Assembly (NCBI GenBank): GCA_030762895.1
Contig: CM061063.1
Location: 102,198,210 to 102,262,209 of the forward strand
DNA from: Sophora flavescens
Taxonomy: Eukaryota > Streptophyta > Magnoliopsida > Fabales > Fabaceae
DNA length: 64,000 bases
Reading direction: 5' to 3'
This document shows positions 22,198-34,192 of the stretch, in pieces. The notes under the pieces were generated by a model. The model saw nothing but the letters and a program-made list of their open reading frames with translations. It was not told where the DNA came from and searched no databases. The translations under genes and the position numbers were made by a program. Numbering within the stretch: position 1 is the stretch's first letter; each line of letters opens with the position of its first letter.

Positions 22198-24692
22198 TGT
22201 TACACAACGTGCATGTTTACGGTCTTTTTGTCTGACCGTGCTAACTTAAGCACGACCCCTTGCTTAAGTTAAGTACGACCGTGCATGAGGGGATCACGAC
22301 CGTGCTAGTGTCAGAGTTTATAAATATGCGTCAGACAGCAAGGGTTACGAGTTAAACCATCAATTTGGCACTTTAGGCAACCCTAAGTGTGACGACAGCC
22401 TTTCCCTTCCTTCCTTTTCGAACCCAATCGTTTCTTGGTGTTCCGTTCGTGTTTAGGAGAGTAAGATCACACGTTAAGTATCAATCTAAAGGTAATAGTT
22501 CTTCCCTCTTCTCAATTCCTTTTCTTTTCATGAATGGGGAATTAATTGGTTAACCTCTTTTGTGTTGGCCAAGGCTTGGGACGTTCGTCGAGCCATTCGA
22601 GGGAACCGCTCAGAGTCTCCGTCAGTTCAAAGGGAAATATTGATACCAGGTATGGGGAGAAGGAATAGTATGAGTATGTAGGCTTGGGGTTAGAGTAAGA
22701 TGAAGGGTTACCCATGACCCTGATGTTTGGTTAAATGTCTATATGCTTATTTGTTTGATAACATGTTTATATATGTTTGTTTGATATCTTGATGTTTAAG
22801 TGTTTATGTTTGACATGTTTAAACTGGTTGTTATGATGATGATGTTGACGTGTTTGATAATATGCCGCTGTGATGAACATGATGAATTTATGATGTTTTG
22901 GTTGATCATTGTTCGTTGTGAACACATTAATGTTAAAATGATGAAAAACTGTTAAATGATGTTAAGGGAGGTTTTCCCCCTTTTATTCATAAAATTTAAT
23001 GATAGTAATGAGGGGTAAGGATTATGCTAAAAGGTTTAGTCAAGAACCCTAAGGATTGATCCACGAGTGTTTAGGGACATTTAAGATGAAACTGAGGATT
23101 AAAGGATTAATTTCCCTAATTATAAGACATAAAGATTAAGCCAAGAGTAATGAAATTAATGGTCAAAGACTTAGTAAAAGCCAATAGGTTTTATCCATGA
23201 ATTACCCCCAAGAGGTTTGGGAAATGGTTTTTGACCCTTTCTACCCAGACCCGTACGACCATACTCCATGTAGCACGACCGTGCTTAATAAGGAGCACGC
23301 TCGTGCTCCACTTTCAAATTCAAAAAGGCCATGCTGCATAAGCACGGCCGTGCTTAATAGTTAGCACGACCGTGCTTGACTAAAATGTCAGTACGACTGT
23401 GGTTGACTAAAATGTCAGCACGACTGTGCTGAATGGGGAGCACGCCCGTGCTTCCCTGCCTAGAACAGAAAACAGAGCTGAAACAGGGGTGTTACACCCC
23501 AAACATCTTAAACAATCTAATAAGACACCAAACGAACATGGAGACAAAAGACAAGTGATATAAGATGTTGTACATTGGTAGCCAAGTAGCCAAGGGGACC
23601 TTGATGCATGATGGTCAATGTGGTAATCTCTGGTGCTTATGGTCAGAGTTTTAATTAAAGATGATAAAGTATCTTGGTTGCCTAGTGGCCAAGGGGGCCT
23701 CGATATCCAAGTGGTTGAGGTGGTAATCTCTGGTGCAGAACGGACATATTGTTAAAAGATTAAATGATGAAAGATAACGTTAATCCTCGATAGCCAAGTG
23801 GTCGAGGTATTGATGGTGATAAAACTTGGGTGGCCTAGTGACCCAAGCGGAGGTGGTGGTTGTGTCTATGTGTTGTGTTGATCATGCATTCACGCATCGG
23901 AGATGTTAGTGAGGGATGTTCAACATAGGGGAGGTCGTCCGAGAGTAAGGTGATCTGGCCGTCCGCGGTGATTCATCCGAGAGTTAGGTGAATCGTGAGC
24001 CCCCGTGGTGGCGCATCCGAGAGTAAAGTGCGTCGGCTATCCAAGGGGTCCACCCAAGGTTTGGTGAACTACCCCGACGTTGGTGCTTACTGGACAATGT
24101 GGATATGTAACTCCGAAGTTTACTTCTTGAGGTAGATTAATGGATCCAAGCGCATAATGGAGTAGTGGAGTAGCACTGCATCGTATAACATACATTTGTG
24201 TATGATGAGAATGATCGTTTATGTTATATGTTGTTGCTGTGAAAACATGATTGTTGTGATGCATGCTCGTCTTGCTAACTCTTTCCTTACCATTATATTC
24301 GTACATATGTTTCTTATTCCCCGTTTCTCTGTTTTGTGTTTTGTGACATGTATCTTGTATGCAGAGGAAGGCGAGCAGCCAGTTGAGGAGTGACTCTGAG
24401 GAGCAATGAATCGTAGTTAGGATTTCCAGTTTTATGTTGTAAGTTAGTTCAGTTTGTTCATCCGAGGATATTTTTCGGATTTGGTTATACCAGCTCTGTA
24501 TGTGACATCAGGGGTTAGGTTTCGTTTCATGTTATGTTCGTTTTGAACCTATGTTACGTTTCTTTTATTTCCGCGTTTGTGACTTGTTACAATGTGATAT
24601 CCTTTACCCATTGTTTTGGTTAAATAAAATAAATGATGCATGTTTTTATATTATCTTATCTTTTATATGTATGCTGGATAGAGGGTGTCACA
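22198..24692 (+). mobile_element. Tekay-like solo LTR (family D)
   Basis: Starts TGTTACAC and ends GGGTGTCACA, with a TATA box (TTTATAAATATG, about 22318) and repeats of CATCCGAGAGT-type sequence in the middle, as in Del/Tekay LTRs. Two patches of GCACGACCGTGCT palindromes lie at about 22229-22312 and 23260-23455. No internal domain flanks it. The 5-bp flanks (AAGGG, ATGGA) do not match, so it is either old or rearranged. A second TGTTACACCCC at about 23494 leaves open that two fragments are fused here. Confidence 0.55.
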
Positions 24693-24880
24693 ATGGACGT
24701 GGAAGCTACTCAGTAACTTTCAGTCAGACGTGCTTCCAATGACAATAATTGGGTTTCCAAACATACTACAAATTAGTTTTAATCACTCTTAAAACATGAA
24801 CCCTAAAACTATCTAGAAAACTTGGAGAGAGAGAGAGAGATATCTGAAGGAGTACTTATCAACCAAAGCATTTATAAAGG
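24693..24880. other. Short spacer, no gene seen
   Basis: Contains a (GA)n microsatellite at about 24823-24840. Nothing else recognised. Confidence 0.5.
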
Positions 24881-25237
24881 CTGGCTGCTTGTGAGTATAT
24901 GTAGTGGCTAGTCTATGCCATGATTTACATCTTGATAATCTTTGTCACATTTTGCACTCAATTTTTAAACAAGACCTTTTGGCTATCTTCGAATCTATCA
25001 ACTAATATAAAGCTAATCCTAGACCATAAAATTTCTTTGATAATCATTTCATTGAATAGATAATTTTTATGCTATCTCAAGTCCATTTACCTGTAGACAA
25101 CGTGATAAATGTTACAGTAGTTACCTGTAAAAGATCTCCAATGTTTACAACAAGAGCTCCATGCACTGGAGTAACATTAAGATATAAGCCATCCTCATGA
25201 AGAATTTGAATACCACCCATCTGATCTTGCAGAAATT
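24881..25237 (-). pseudogene. Truncated third copy of the dioxygenase gene (intron 2 and end of exon 2)
   Basis: 25135-25235 encodes the end of exon 2 on the minus strand (DQMGGIQILHEDG ... VHGALVVNIGDLLQ) and keeps the 5' splice site at 25135/25134. The following 250 bp (25134-24881) matches the start of intron 2 of the gene at 29380-32811 (compare 30960-31234). The match stops abruptly upstream of DQMGG, where unrelated sequence begins. No exon 1, no exon 3 and no iron ligands are present. It is a remnant of a third tandem paralogue. Confidence 0.85.
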
Positions 25238-25965
25238 TGAAAGTCTATGGTCCAATTTATAGTGAAATTATTTGAAATATTGATCTTACTTTACTTATTT
25301 ATTACAAAAGGACTTACAGCAAGGGACATTAATGCTTTGTTTTTTAGAGAAAAAAATAAGAGAGAAAAAGAAGAGAAAATGTATTTTTTCTCTTGCTTGG
25401 TGGTTGAGAGAAATAGGAAAGAGAAAACGAAATTGGTGAGACCCACCTTAATTTTTTTTCTCTCCCCTAGTGAGAAAAAAATGGAAAAGGGAAGGAGTGT
25501 TTTATCTAAAATGGCTTTTGTACCCTTCTTTTTTGTTCACATTCAATTATTTAATTAATTTAAATAATTAAATAAAATTAATCAATTATTTAGTTAAATC
25601 AAAATAAAATTAATAAAATAATTATATTAAACTAATAAATTTTATTAGTTAAAAATAACTTATATCAATTAAATCAGTTAGAATTGTCATGACTTCAAAA
25701 CGAGAGGTGAAAAAACAGGATTGTAAACCAAGCATATATCGAGACCAACACAAGACAAATGGGTACGTGACAGCAACAAAAAATTGAAAAATATGTTGAA
25801 CCCCCACCCCCACCCAAGAAGAACATATATATGAAGTTATTTTCATAATACAGAAAATGAAACTAGGTATTGAAAATGAAACAAAAAGTCACAACAAGTC
25901 AACCATGATAAAATGCAGACTATAAAGCTAACTCCATGAGAATCAAAGAGCACCGATCTAATACA
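25238..25965. other. Intergenic spacer downstream of dioxygenase gene 1
   Basis: AT-rich. 25325-25545 contains GAGA-rich sequence similar in style to the ends of the 33.2-34.2 kb segment and may be a small TIR element, but I could not match its two ends. 25555-25650 is an almost pure A/T tract. No coding signal. Confidence 0.5.
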
Positions 25966-28539
25966 TTATATTTGCTTCACAACCTTAAAAGGCAGCAAGT
26001 AAGAGTTCCCGTCAAGGCCTTTTGCATAGTAATTTGTCAACATTTCTTTCATAGTAACGTCCCTGTATATTGGAGGATTTTCTTCCGATAATAATTCCCT
26101 TATTGGACCATAAACCTTCGATGTACACTCAGATAGAATGAAATTCATGAAGTCGGTTACCACGGAAATTCTGGGGCCTATATTCCTTAACAATACCCGG
26201 TGATTAACACTGATGAATCTGTCATTTGTCATTAGCTGCACCAATAAAAAGAAAATTGATAGACACAACCAAAAAAATATTGTTTGTGGAATCTAGCAGA
26301 AGTCCCAAGTGTTATAGTTTAGCTCACTTTTGTTTTGTGTCATGTCCTTTATGATTCCTTTTGAGAGTAACATCTTAAGAATGACACATTTTACATGGTG
26401 CTATTATGTCGAAGAATAAGAGGTTTTAAATCTCCATGTTGCAATGGAACCAGGTCACAAGATAGATCATCAGAAGTGTTTGGTTCAGATTATTTGTCCA
26501 CATAATTACCAATTGTGGAGTCAATCTTGATTCTTGACACATTTAACCAATCAAACAAAAGCCTTTTATTTATCTTTACTTTATTTTACTTTTGACATTC
26601 CTTTATCACATTTATCTTTATTTTATGCAAATCTAGAACTATAGTACTCATTTCAAACAAACTAGGTGTTTCAGGAGTAGCCTGGGAACCTAATAGCTAA
26701 GAGATAAGTCCATTTCTTAGCGTATCACTTGAAGAGAGGGAAATCAACTATGCGAGTTAGCTAATTATTCGGTTAATCACAAATCGCAACAAACAAGCAG
26801 TTACCTGTAGAATATCTCCAATGTTCACAACAAGAGCTCCATGCACTGGAGGAACATCAACCCATTGATTCTCATAAAGAACTTGAAGGCCCCCCATCTG
26901 GTCTTGTAGAAGTATTGTCATGAAGTCATAATCTGTGTGCTTTGTAATGCCCATAGTTAATTCAGGTTCTGGGCATTCTGGATAGTATTGACCCATAATA
27001 TAAAGTGCCTCAGCACACTCCATTTCTGTAAGGTAAGAAGGATCAAGGCCAAGAGCCTCTGATAATAGCTCAAAGATTGTAATACCCAAGGCCCTTACTT
27101 TTTTCGAATATTCAGTCACAATATCTCTGCAAATACATAATTACTGTTAGTGATCATATGAAAAATAATTGAGAAGAAGTAAACATTTCATTCACTAGCA
27201 GCTTACAATATACATGTTTATACACAAAAGTGGCTTCATGGCCTGCTAATGCTCAATTCAAACTTTTCGATACAAGTTTCCACAAATAAGGACTGACACT
27301 AACTCCTTTTTTAACTGCTCATATGAACAAATATTACAGCTATCGGTTAGCTCAACTAATCATATATAGCTTTTTAATAAATTTCAAGTAAGCCCATATA
27401 TTGTACCAACTTATCAAAATATCTAAAACAGAATGTGTGAACAGCAAATGTGTCAGCAATTCAACAATTACTTCATCATAGAGGAAAGAAATGGTCCAAA
27501 TTTGATAGGACCTCCTAGTGAAATGCACAAGTGATCATGACTAATTAAATGCCTGTTACCTTAACTGTCTAGAGTAGCTGTTAATTGACAGTTAACTAAC
27601 TCTGAAGGTGTATGTGTGTATAGTTGAATATAAGTAAGAGATGGGTGTTGGGAGGAGGTAGGAAGAATGAGTGGAAATTGGAGAGTGGGAGAGGAGTAGG
27701 ATCTCTCGAATAACCTATAGTTAGTTCTTTGTAATTCTCTCAAATAACCATTTTCTGAATAAAAGCACTATAGTTATATATATTTTCCCTTAATTTTAAT
27801 CCATTACCTATCAATGCCATGTAACAAATATGAAATATAAGGAAGTTACATTAATATACCTGTTTTGCTTATATCATAAAACAGCCAAGAGCTGCAATTT
27901 TCTCAATTTATTGCATAGATATAATATATTATAAATAGGAAATCCCATGTGAAACTACCCTATAGTAAATTGGTAAAAAAAAACTACTATCAAAAGCCTC
28001 AGCATGTGCAGGTATTAGTAGAAAAACTATTACTAGAAACATTACCTACATACTGTTGGTATTTCTTCAGGGTTGGGAGGATCAGGATTTGCAACAAATG
28101 CAATTGTATCCCTCCAATTAGCAGCCATATCTTTGAACAGCTTGCCATTGGAGAAATATCTGACTTTTTGATTGGTATCCCTGGAGTAAAAAGGCTTCCT
28201 TAGCTCAGCATCTTGTTCATGAAACCTACGAATTCCATTGATCATCTCATCCAAAACATCAACAGGAATACCATGATTGATCACCTGGAAAAAACCCCAC
28301 TTCTGGCATGCACTTCGAATTTGATCAACTACTTCAACATGCAAAGTTGGGCTTTGAAGATCTATGATTGGAATTGTGTTCTCTGAGTCACTTGGTGAAG
28401 TGTCAGTGGGATCCAACTTGACATGGAACATGGGTGGAATCTTTGTCACCCCAGAATCTAGGACACCTTTCACACCAGCTTTTGATTCATCAAATGCTAT
28501 TATTTCAGCTTTCCTGTCATAACCTGCCTTTGATTCCAT
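25966..28539 (-). CDS. 2-oxoglutarate/Fe(II)-dependent dioxygenase, ACC-oxidase-homolog type (gene 1)
   Basis: Three exons: 28539-28046, 27126-26805 and 26235-25966. Splice sites are GT/AG and the joined frame is exactly 361 codons plus stop. The N-terminal DIOX_N part includes the IPIIDLQ strand and FFQVINHGIP (about residues 56-92). The C-terminal 2OG-Fe(II) oxygenase domain has the iron ligands His228 and Asp230 (HTDYDF) and His284 (NHRVL), and the 2-oxoglutarate-binding Arg294/Ser296 (PRIS). All key residues are present, so the enzyme should be active. It would be a soluble cytosolic oxidase using O2 and 2-oxoglutarate. The family is named after ACC oxidase, but the sequence does not show an ACC-oxidase function and the substrate is unknown. 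The start at MESKAGYDRKAE was chosen because it aligns with gene 2; an in-frame ATG at 28704 would add a hydrophobic extension of about 55 residues that gene 2 lacks. Confidence 0.93.
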
Positions 28540-29379
28540 ACTAGGAAACAATAATTGAAGTTGAAGCGGTAAGGAGAATACAGAAGGCTGTATCAACAGC
28601 ACAAGGTATCCAAAGAAGTTGAAATAATGGGACTGGAAACTAGCAGAACAGAACACTAGTGCAATAAATCCAAAGTCAAACCGCATCAATGATAATAACA
28701 CCACGTCACTCCCTCAAAAAGATAAGGAAGTTGGTGAAGCTAAACATAGAATAAGCCATGTTATTTGATCAATTAATACTGATAAGTTTTTTAGATATTT
28801 TTATTTATTATAATGTATAGTACATAGTACATACATAGTAAGTGTTATATAAATTAAAAGGTAGCTTAAGAAATCAGAGAAAAGAAAGACTATATTAAGA
28901 AAGGGTATATTTAATATGTGGAGAAGTATTATATTTAAATTTCCAACAAAGACTTACCACTTTTATAAAGGGTACTGCTAAGCAATCCTCAATGATTTTG
29001 CTATTCTTTGTCTCAAGGGCAATTGTCAAGTAATAAAAAGAAAGTAAAGTTTTAATGGAATTTGGTGTTTAAGTGGTATAGTTAACATATTAAATAGTGG
29101 TATACTTAGCTTTTCAATAAAAAAAATTGTCTTTTATTCCTTAGTCATTGCTGTTGTTGCTCTTGGGGCAATGGACAGCAAAACCAAACTGTAATAACAC
29201 ACAAACTTACAAGTCATGTTCTTGAATAGTATAACTAATTACATTACATGTGGCTTTTGCTTGTGCTGCATCTAGAACATGATGCTGTTATTTAAAGCAC
29301 ATTCAACTTTGATAATGTATAGAGTAAAACCAACTCCACGAGAAATTGAGAATCAAGAGTACACCTATATAATTCTTCT
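28540..29379. other. Spacer between the two dioxygenase genes
   Basis: 840 bp holding the 5' UTR and promoter of gene 1 (minus strand) and the 3' flank of gene 2. AT-rich, with a TATATAAATT-like run near 28850. No other coding sequence seen. Confidence 0.5.
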
Positions 29380-32300
29380 TTATATTTGTTTTGCTCCCAA
29401 CTTGAAAGGCTGCAAGCAAGAGTTCCCATCAAGGCCTTTCCTAAAATAATGTGTCACGAAATCTTTCAGGGTAGTGCCCCTATAGATTGGAGGGTTCTCT
29501 TCTGATAATAATTCTTTTATTGGTCCATAAATCTTCGATGTGCACTCAGATACTTTGAAATTCATAAAGAAGCTTGCTACAGAAATTCTGGGGCCTATAT
29601 GACTCGATAAGACCCGGTGATAAACACTGATGAATGTGTCATTTGTCATAAGCTGCACCAACAAAAAGGAAACTGATAAGTATAATCATTAAAAAATGTG
29701 TAGTAAATTGGCCATGGTAATCTAATAATTAATAAAATTCCTAAATATTTGAGTTTTGGTCACTTTTATATAGGTTCTATGAAAGTAACCTCTTAAAATG
29801 ATGCATCTTACATCTTGTAATTGTGTTGTCCACCCTTTGAAATGCAATGCTGTAATTCAAATAACGTGCAGATGGCAAATACATAGATTTTAAAATTGCC
29901 TAGGAAGATTGAAATTGATTATCTGAATTTATAATGATTACATTGTTCAAGCGGGTACATATGCTAGAGTTCTAAAGAATTTAGTCAAATTACATGTAAC
30001 TGACTTGCCATGTGGCAGTAAACGTGGCACCTATGCAACTTCCAAATAACTAAAAACTAACTGGATGATTCAAGTGTCTCCAAGCTCTGTTGCTGCTGCT
30101 CAATTAAGACTAATAATAGAAACCTTGAGAAAAATTATGTTGATATGGTATTTGTGATGTATAATTTTTTTGGGTCTTTTACTATAGTATAGTTAAAAAA
30201 GCATTGCTATGAGACTAACATTTCACTGGGAAGCATTCCCTACAATTGTCTTTTTTCCAAGGTTTGAACTTTGGTACTCTTTCTAAGTTGCAACTCATGC
30301 AGTAACTCACCACCATTCCCATCCCTTGTGGGTATATTGAGGCCTGACCTCAATTTTTTCAATTACATGGTTTTCTTTCTTGTCTTTTCTGCTGAATTTG
30401 ACAGGTCATGAATTTAACCCTATTTTCATTTTCAATAAAATTTAAGTTGTATAATTCTATTCCCAGGTTTGCTTTATAAAGAAAACTATCACTACCAATA
30501 AACAAAAACATAGCAATACCATTACTAAATATGTTTACCATTTTTTTGTCTCTTTTCTGGATGTGGTAAATTGGGGTGCTTGGTTATTGGTGTGGCATGC
30601 GGCTGTTTGATATATTTGGGAGCTTAGGAAATGTATTGTGTTTGGGAATGACAAAGTGGATATGATTTATTTGTTGGATAGGGTGAAGGTTTGCTATTGG
30701 AGATGGTTTACGGCTAAATATCATGGCGCTATTTGTTCTTTTTCTGATTGGTGCATTGATCCTGTCAGTTGTCTACGTAATCTAGGACAGCAGTGTTAGT
30801 TTTGATTTACTGTTTCTTGTTCTAGCATTAAAACTTCTTGTATATGGGTTTCTGAGTACCCTTGTACTCTTTTAATATCACTTTTAGCCTTTTCCAAAAA
30901 AAATAAATCAAGTTATCAACCAAGTTATTATATGTTGCATAGAAAGGCCGGTTGCCTTTGAATCACTGAAGGCCACTTAGTTTAAAATAAATTACATATG
31001 CATAGTGGCAAACCATATGCCATGATTTACATCTTGATAATTTTTAGTCACTTTTTGCTCTACAATTTTCTTTCTCTGGAGTTTGGACATTTCCGCAATC
31101 AATGCATCTTTCAACTTATTAAAGCTGAACTTAGACTATAAAATTCTTCTGATAAGTATTTCACAGAATTGGTAATTTGCATGCAATCTCAAGACCATTT
31201 ATCTATAGAAAACATAAACTATTAGAGTTGTTACCTGTAGAAGATCTCCAATGTTTACAACCAGAGCTCCACGCACTGGAGGAACATCAACCCAATGATT
31301 CTCATGAAGAACTTGAAGACCACCCATCTGGTCTTGCAGAAGTATTGTCATGAAGGCACAATCAGTGTGCTTCGAAGTGCCCATAGTTAATTCGGGTTCA
31401 GGGCATGCTGGAGAGTAGTGACCCAAAATTAGAAGTCCCTCCGTGCAGTCCAATTCCTTAAGGTAAGAAGGATTAAGGCCAAGTGCCTCTGACAATAGCT
31501 CAAAGATTGTAAAGCCCAATGCCCTTATTTCCTTTGAATATTCAGTCACAATGTCTCTACAAATACATGATAGTTATTTCATCAAAGGTGATAGAAAAGG
31601 TCCAAATTTTGATAGTTATTTCATCAAAGGTGAGAGAAAAGGTCCAAATTTTGATAAGGTCTGCAAGTGAAATGCCCAAGTGAAGGGGCCTTGACTAAAT
31701 TCCATGTAACAATTTTTTTTTTGTTCCAAGGGGAGGCTCACAAGAGACTTCACATGGGAAAAGGGGCCATGAGAGAAGAGCATGGGAAAGGGACAGAGCG
31801 CATTGTGGGGTTTAAACCCGCATGCTTACAATTCATGTCTCACAGCTTGACCAAAAGGGTACTGCATGTAGCAAATATGAAACATAACAAAGTTACAAGA
31901 ATAACTATTTTAGAATTTGAGCTTTAGGCCTAACTCAACCTCAAAAGTTAGCTCAAGAGATGATGATTGACTACTGTGGCCATATCTCTAGTTAAAGACT
32001 TGACATCTAGAGCGTGACCAAATAACGGTGGAATACTTGGCCTAATAACATATCCATGATAGACTCTGATACTATCTTGAGGATTGCTGAAGCTTTATAA
32101 GGACTACTTTGACCAGAGTTGTTTTGCTTATATCATAAGGGCCCGGGCTAATTTTCTCAATTTACTTCTAACAAGAACCATGAAAAACCACCATGGTAAA
32201 TGTGTAAACTTTGATCAAGCCTAAGCAGGTGCAGGTTTTAGTAACAAAATTAAAATTGTTTAGAAACATTACCTACATATTGCTGGTATTTCTTCTGGGT

Positions 32301-32811
32301 TGGGTGGATCAGGATGTTCACGAAATGCAATTGTATCCTTCCAGCTGGCAGTCTTGTCTCTGAATAGGGTACCATTGGAAAAATACCTGACCTTCTTAAT
32401 GGGATCCCTACAGTAAAAGTGTTTCTTTAGCTCAGCATCTTGTTCATGAAACCTACGGATTCCATTGATCATCTCATCCAAAACATGAACAGGAATACCA
32501 TGATTGATCACTTGGAAAAATCCCCACTTCTGGGATGCACTACGAATTTGGTCAACTACTTCAACATGCAGAGTTGGGCTTTTGTGTATGCTTTGAAGAT
32601 CTATGATTGGGAGAGTGAACTTCTGGTCACTTGGTGAGGTTTCAGTGAGGTCCAAGTTGCCAGAATAGAACATGCGTGGGATCTTTGTCACACCAGAATC
32701 TAAGAGACCTTTCACACCAAGCTTTGTATCATCAAATGCTTTAATTTCAGCCAATCTGTCATAAGTGGAATCATTTGTTGCCTCTGACTCATTTTTGATT
32801 GTGAACGCCAT
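29380..32811 (-). CDS. 2-oxoglutarate/Fe(II)-dependent dioxygenase, ACC-oxidase-homolog type (gene 2)
   Basis: Three exons: 32811-32273, 31556-31235 and 29652-29380, with GT/AG sites and a joined frame of 377 codons plus stop. Exon 2 is 322 nt, the same as in gene 1, and intron phases are identical, so the two are tandem paralogues. The N-terminus (MAFTIKNESEATND...YDRLAEIKAFDDTK) is typical for the family. Iron ligands are His243, Asp245 (HTDCAF) and His299 (YHRVL); the 2-oxoglutarate site is Arg309/Ser311 (PRIS). It differs from gene 1 at many residues, such as HTDCAF for HTDYDF and GHYSPACP for GQYYPECP near the active site, so the substrates may differ. Intron 1 has a 42-bp tandem duplication (about 31569-31655). 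Intron 2 is enlarged to 1.6 kb by a LINE fragment. No stop or frameshift seen. Confidence 0.93.
30541..30905 (+). mobile_element. 5'-truncated LINE (L1-type) in intron 2 of dioxygenase gene 2
   Basis: On the plus strand, antisense to the gene, the C-terminal end of a LINE ORF2 is readable: WLLVWHAAV, one stop, then IWELRKCIVFGNDKVDMI and KVCYWRWFTAKYHG, ending in CSFSDWC. This pattern is known from the last part of plant LINE reverse-transcriptase proteins. A short 3' UTR follows with the inverted repeat GAGTACccttGTACTC and an A-rich tail at 30896-30905. Extreme 5' truncation is usual for LINE insertions. Confidence 0.8.
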
Positions 32812-33161
32812 ATTGGGAAACTAGCTGAAAATTTGCACCAAATAAAAAATCACTATGATGGAATACCTTGAAAAGATAAGAAAGTTAGGCAAGGCAAAAC
32901 AGTAAAGGAAAAATGCTTCTTTATCCTACACATATGCTGTATCTGGTCATGATGGGTTAATTGTTTATTTCCAGTTAGTTGGATTGGTGCTATAGTTAAC
33001 TATTAATTAAAAGCTAGTCCAATCCCATGCATTACACGGTATTATTGAATACAGGATAAATACAGTTAGAAAATTTGGAATTTTGATTAAACCCATGTGA
33101 CAATTTGATTGGTCCAAAATTTGTCACATATGACTGATATAGTGGGTGATACAAAACTTTA
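32812..33161 (-). promoter_or_regulatory. Upstream region of dioxygenase gene 2
   Basis: 350 bp between the ATG at 32811 and the start of the duplicated segment. It must contain the 5' UTR and core promoter of gene 2. No clear TATA box or other motif could be assigned. The repeat at 33162 limits how far the unique promoter extends. Confidence 0.4.
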
Positions 33162-34192
33162 CCCCGTGTTTTTTTGCAGAGAATATTTGTTTGATTGGGA
33201 AGAGAAAATGAAGGGAGGAAAAAAATGGTGAGGGGATCGCACAAAACTCTTCTCTCCTACTCAGGGCAGAAAACGGACACGGCGGAGAAGAAAACTGGCC
33301 TTTTACATCTCTGCCCTTCAACTGATCTGAAACACAAACCCAGCTTCAACCGAACTGAAACACAAGAATCAATTTGTATGGAATAGTTAACTAGTCAACT
33401 TCAATAATAAAAAAAAAAAAAAAAGGTATAGCATGGGAAAGAGGAAGGTGCAGCGTGGATATGACAAAATGGGTGAAACAAGGAAAGATAAGGATGGGTG
33501 GGGGATAGAGATTATCCGACTCAAAATAATGCCTCATTCTCCATTTTATCTATTTAGATTATATCAATTGAAATATTAATTACATTTTTTTTATAGACAA
33601 ATATTAGTAGTTAGTTGTTATGTTAATTTTTTTGTCATTTGCCAATACTTGAACATTGGATCTCCTACTCCTACAACTCCTGGAAAATTAATTACATTAT
33701 TTATTATAAGTAAATCATTTTTATATGACATGGCACAATCTAAGTAGATGAGACGAGAAATGAGACATCATTTTGAGACAGATGATTTCCATCCGGGTAA
33801 GCGAGGGGTTAACGTGTATTGAGTGTGATGGTGAGATAATTTTTTAATTAATATTTATTATAAAAATAATTTTGTTTTATATAAAAATCATTTTAATTAA
33901 TATTTATTATAAAATATAATTATTTCGTACAGTATATATTTAATTATATAAGTGAAATAGAAATAATATAACATCTTTTTAATGAGGGACATTTATGTCA
34001 TTTTTTTACATCTTTCTCATTTCTCTATAATATTTCTCATCTTCTTTCTCTCTTATTTCTCTTATACGAAACAACACATCAAATCCATTCTGTTTCTCAT
34101 CATTTTATCTCTTTTCATACTCTCTCACACATCTTTCTCTCTTCTCCTTTTCTTCTCACAACCAAACAAAGCATTAGTGATTTTTTCTTTTA

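Noticed and set aside
23494..24692. Alternative reading of the D element as a shorter LTR starting TGTTACACCCC at 23494.
   Set aside because: Neither start gives matching 5-bp flanks. The longer version has a TATA box and the upstream palindromes in the expected place, so it was preferred with low confidence.
25325..25545. Possible Mutator-type MITE with GAGA-rich ends, similar to 33162-34189.
   Set aside because: The two ends could not be aligned as inverted repeats with confidence and no target duplication was seen.
27560..27775. Possible small solo LTR or TRIM in intron 1 of dioxygenase gene 1 (TGTTAATTGACAGTTAACTAAC-like start, AATAAA near the end).
   Set aside because: No matching terminal repeats, target duplication or primer site could be found.
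33032..33386. Small open frames on both strands upstream of dioxygenase gene 2.
   Set aside because: Short, domain-free and partly shared with the repeat copy at 61 kb, where the frames are broken.
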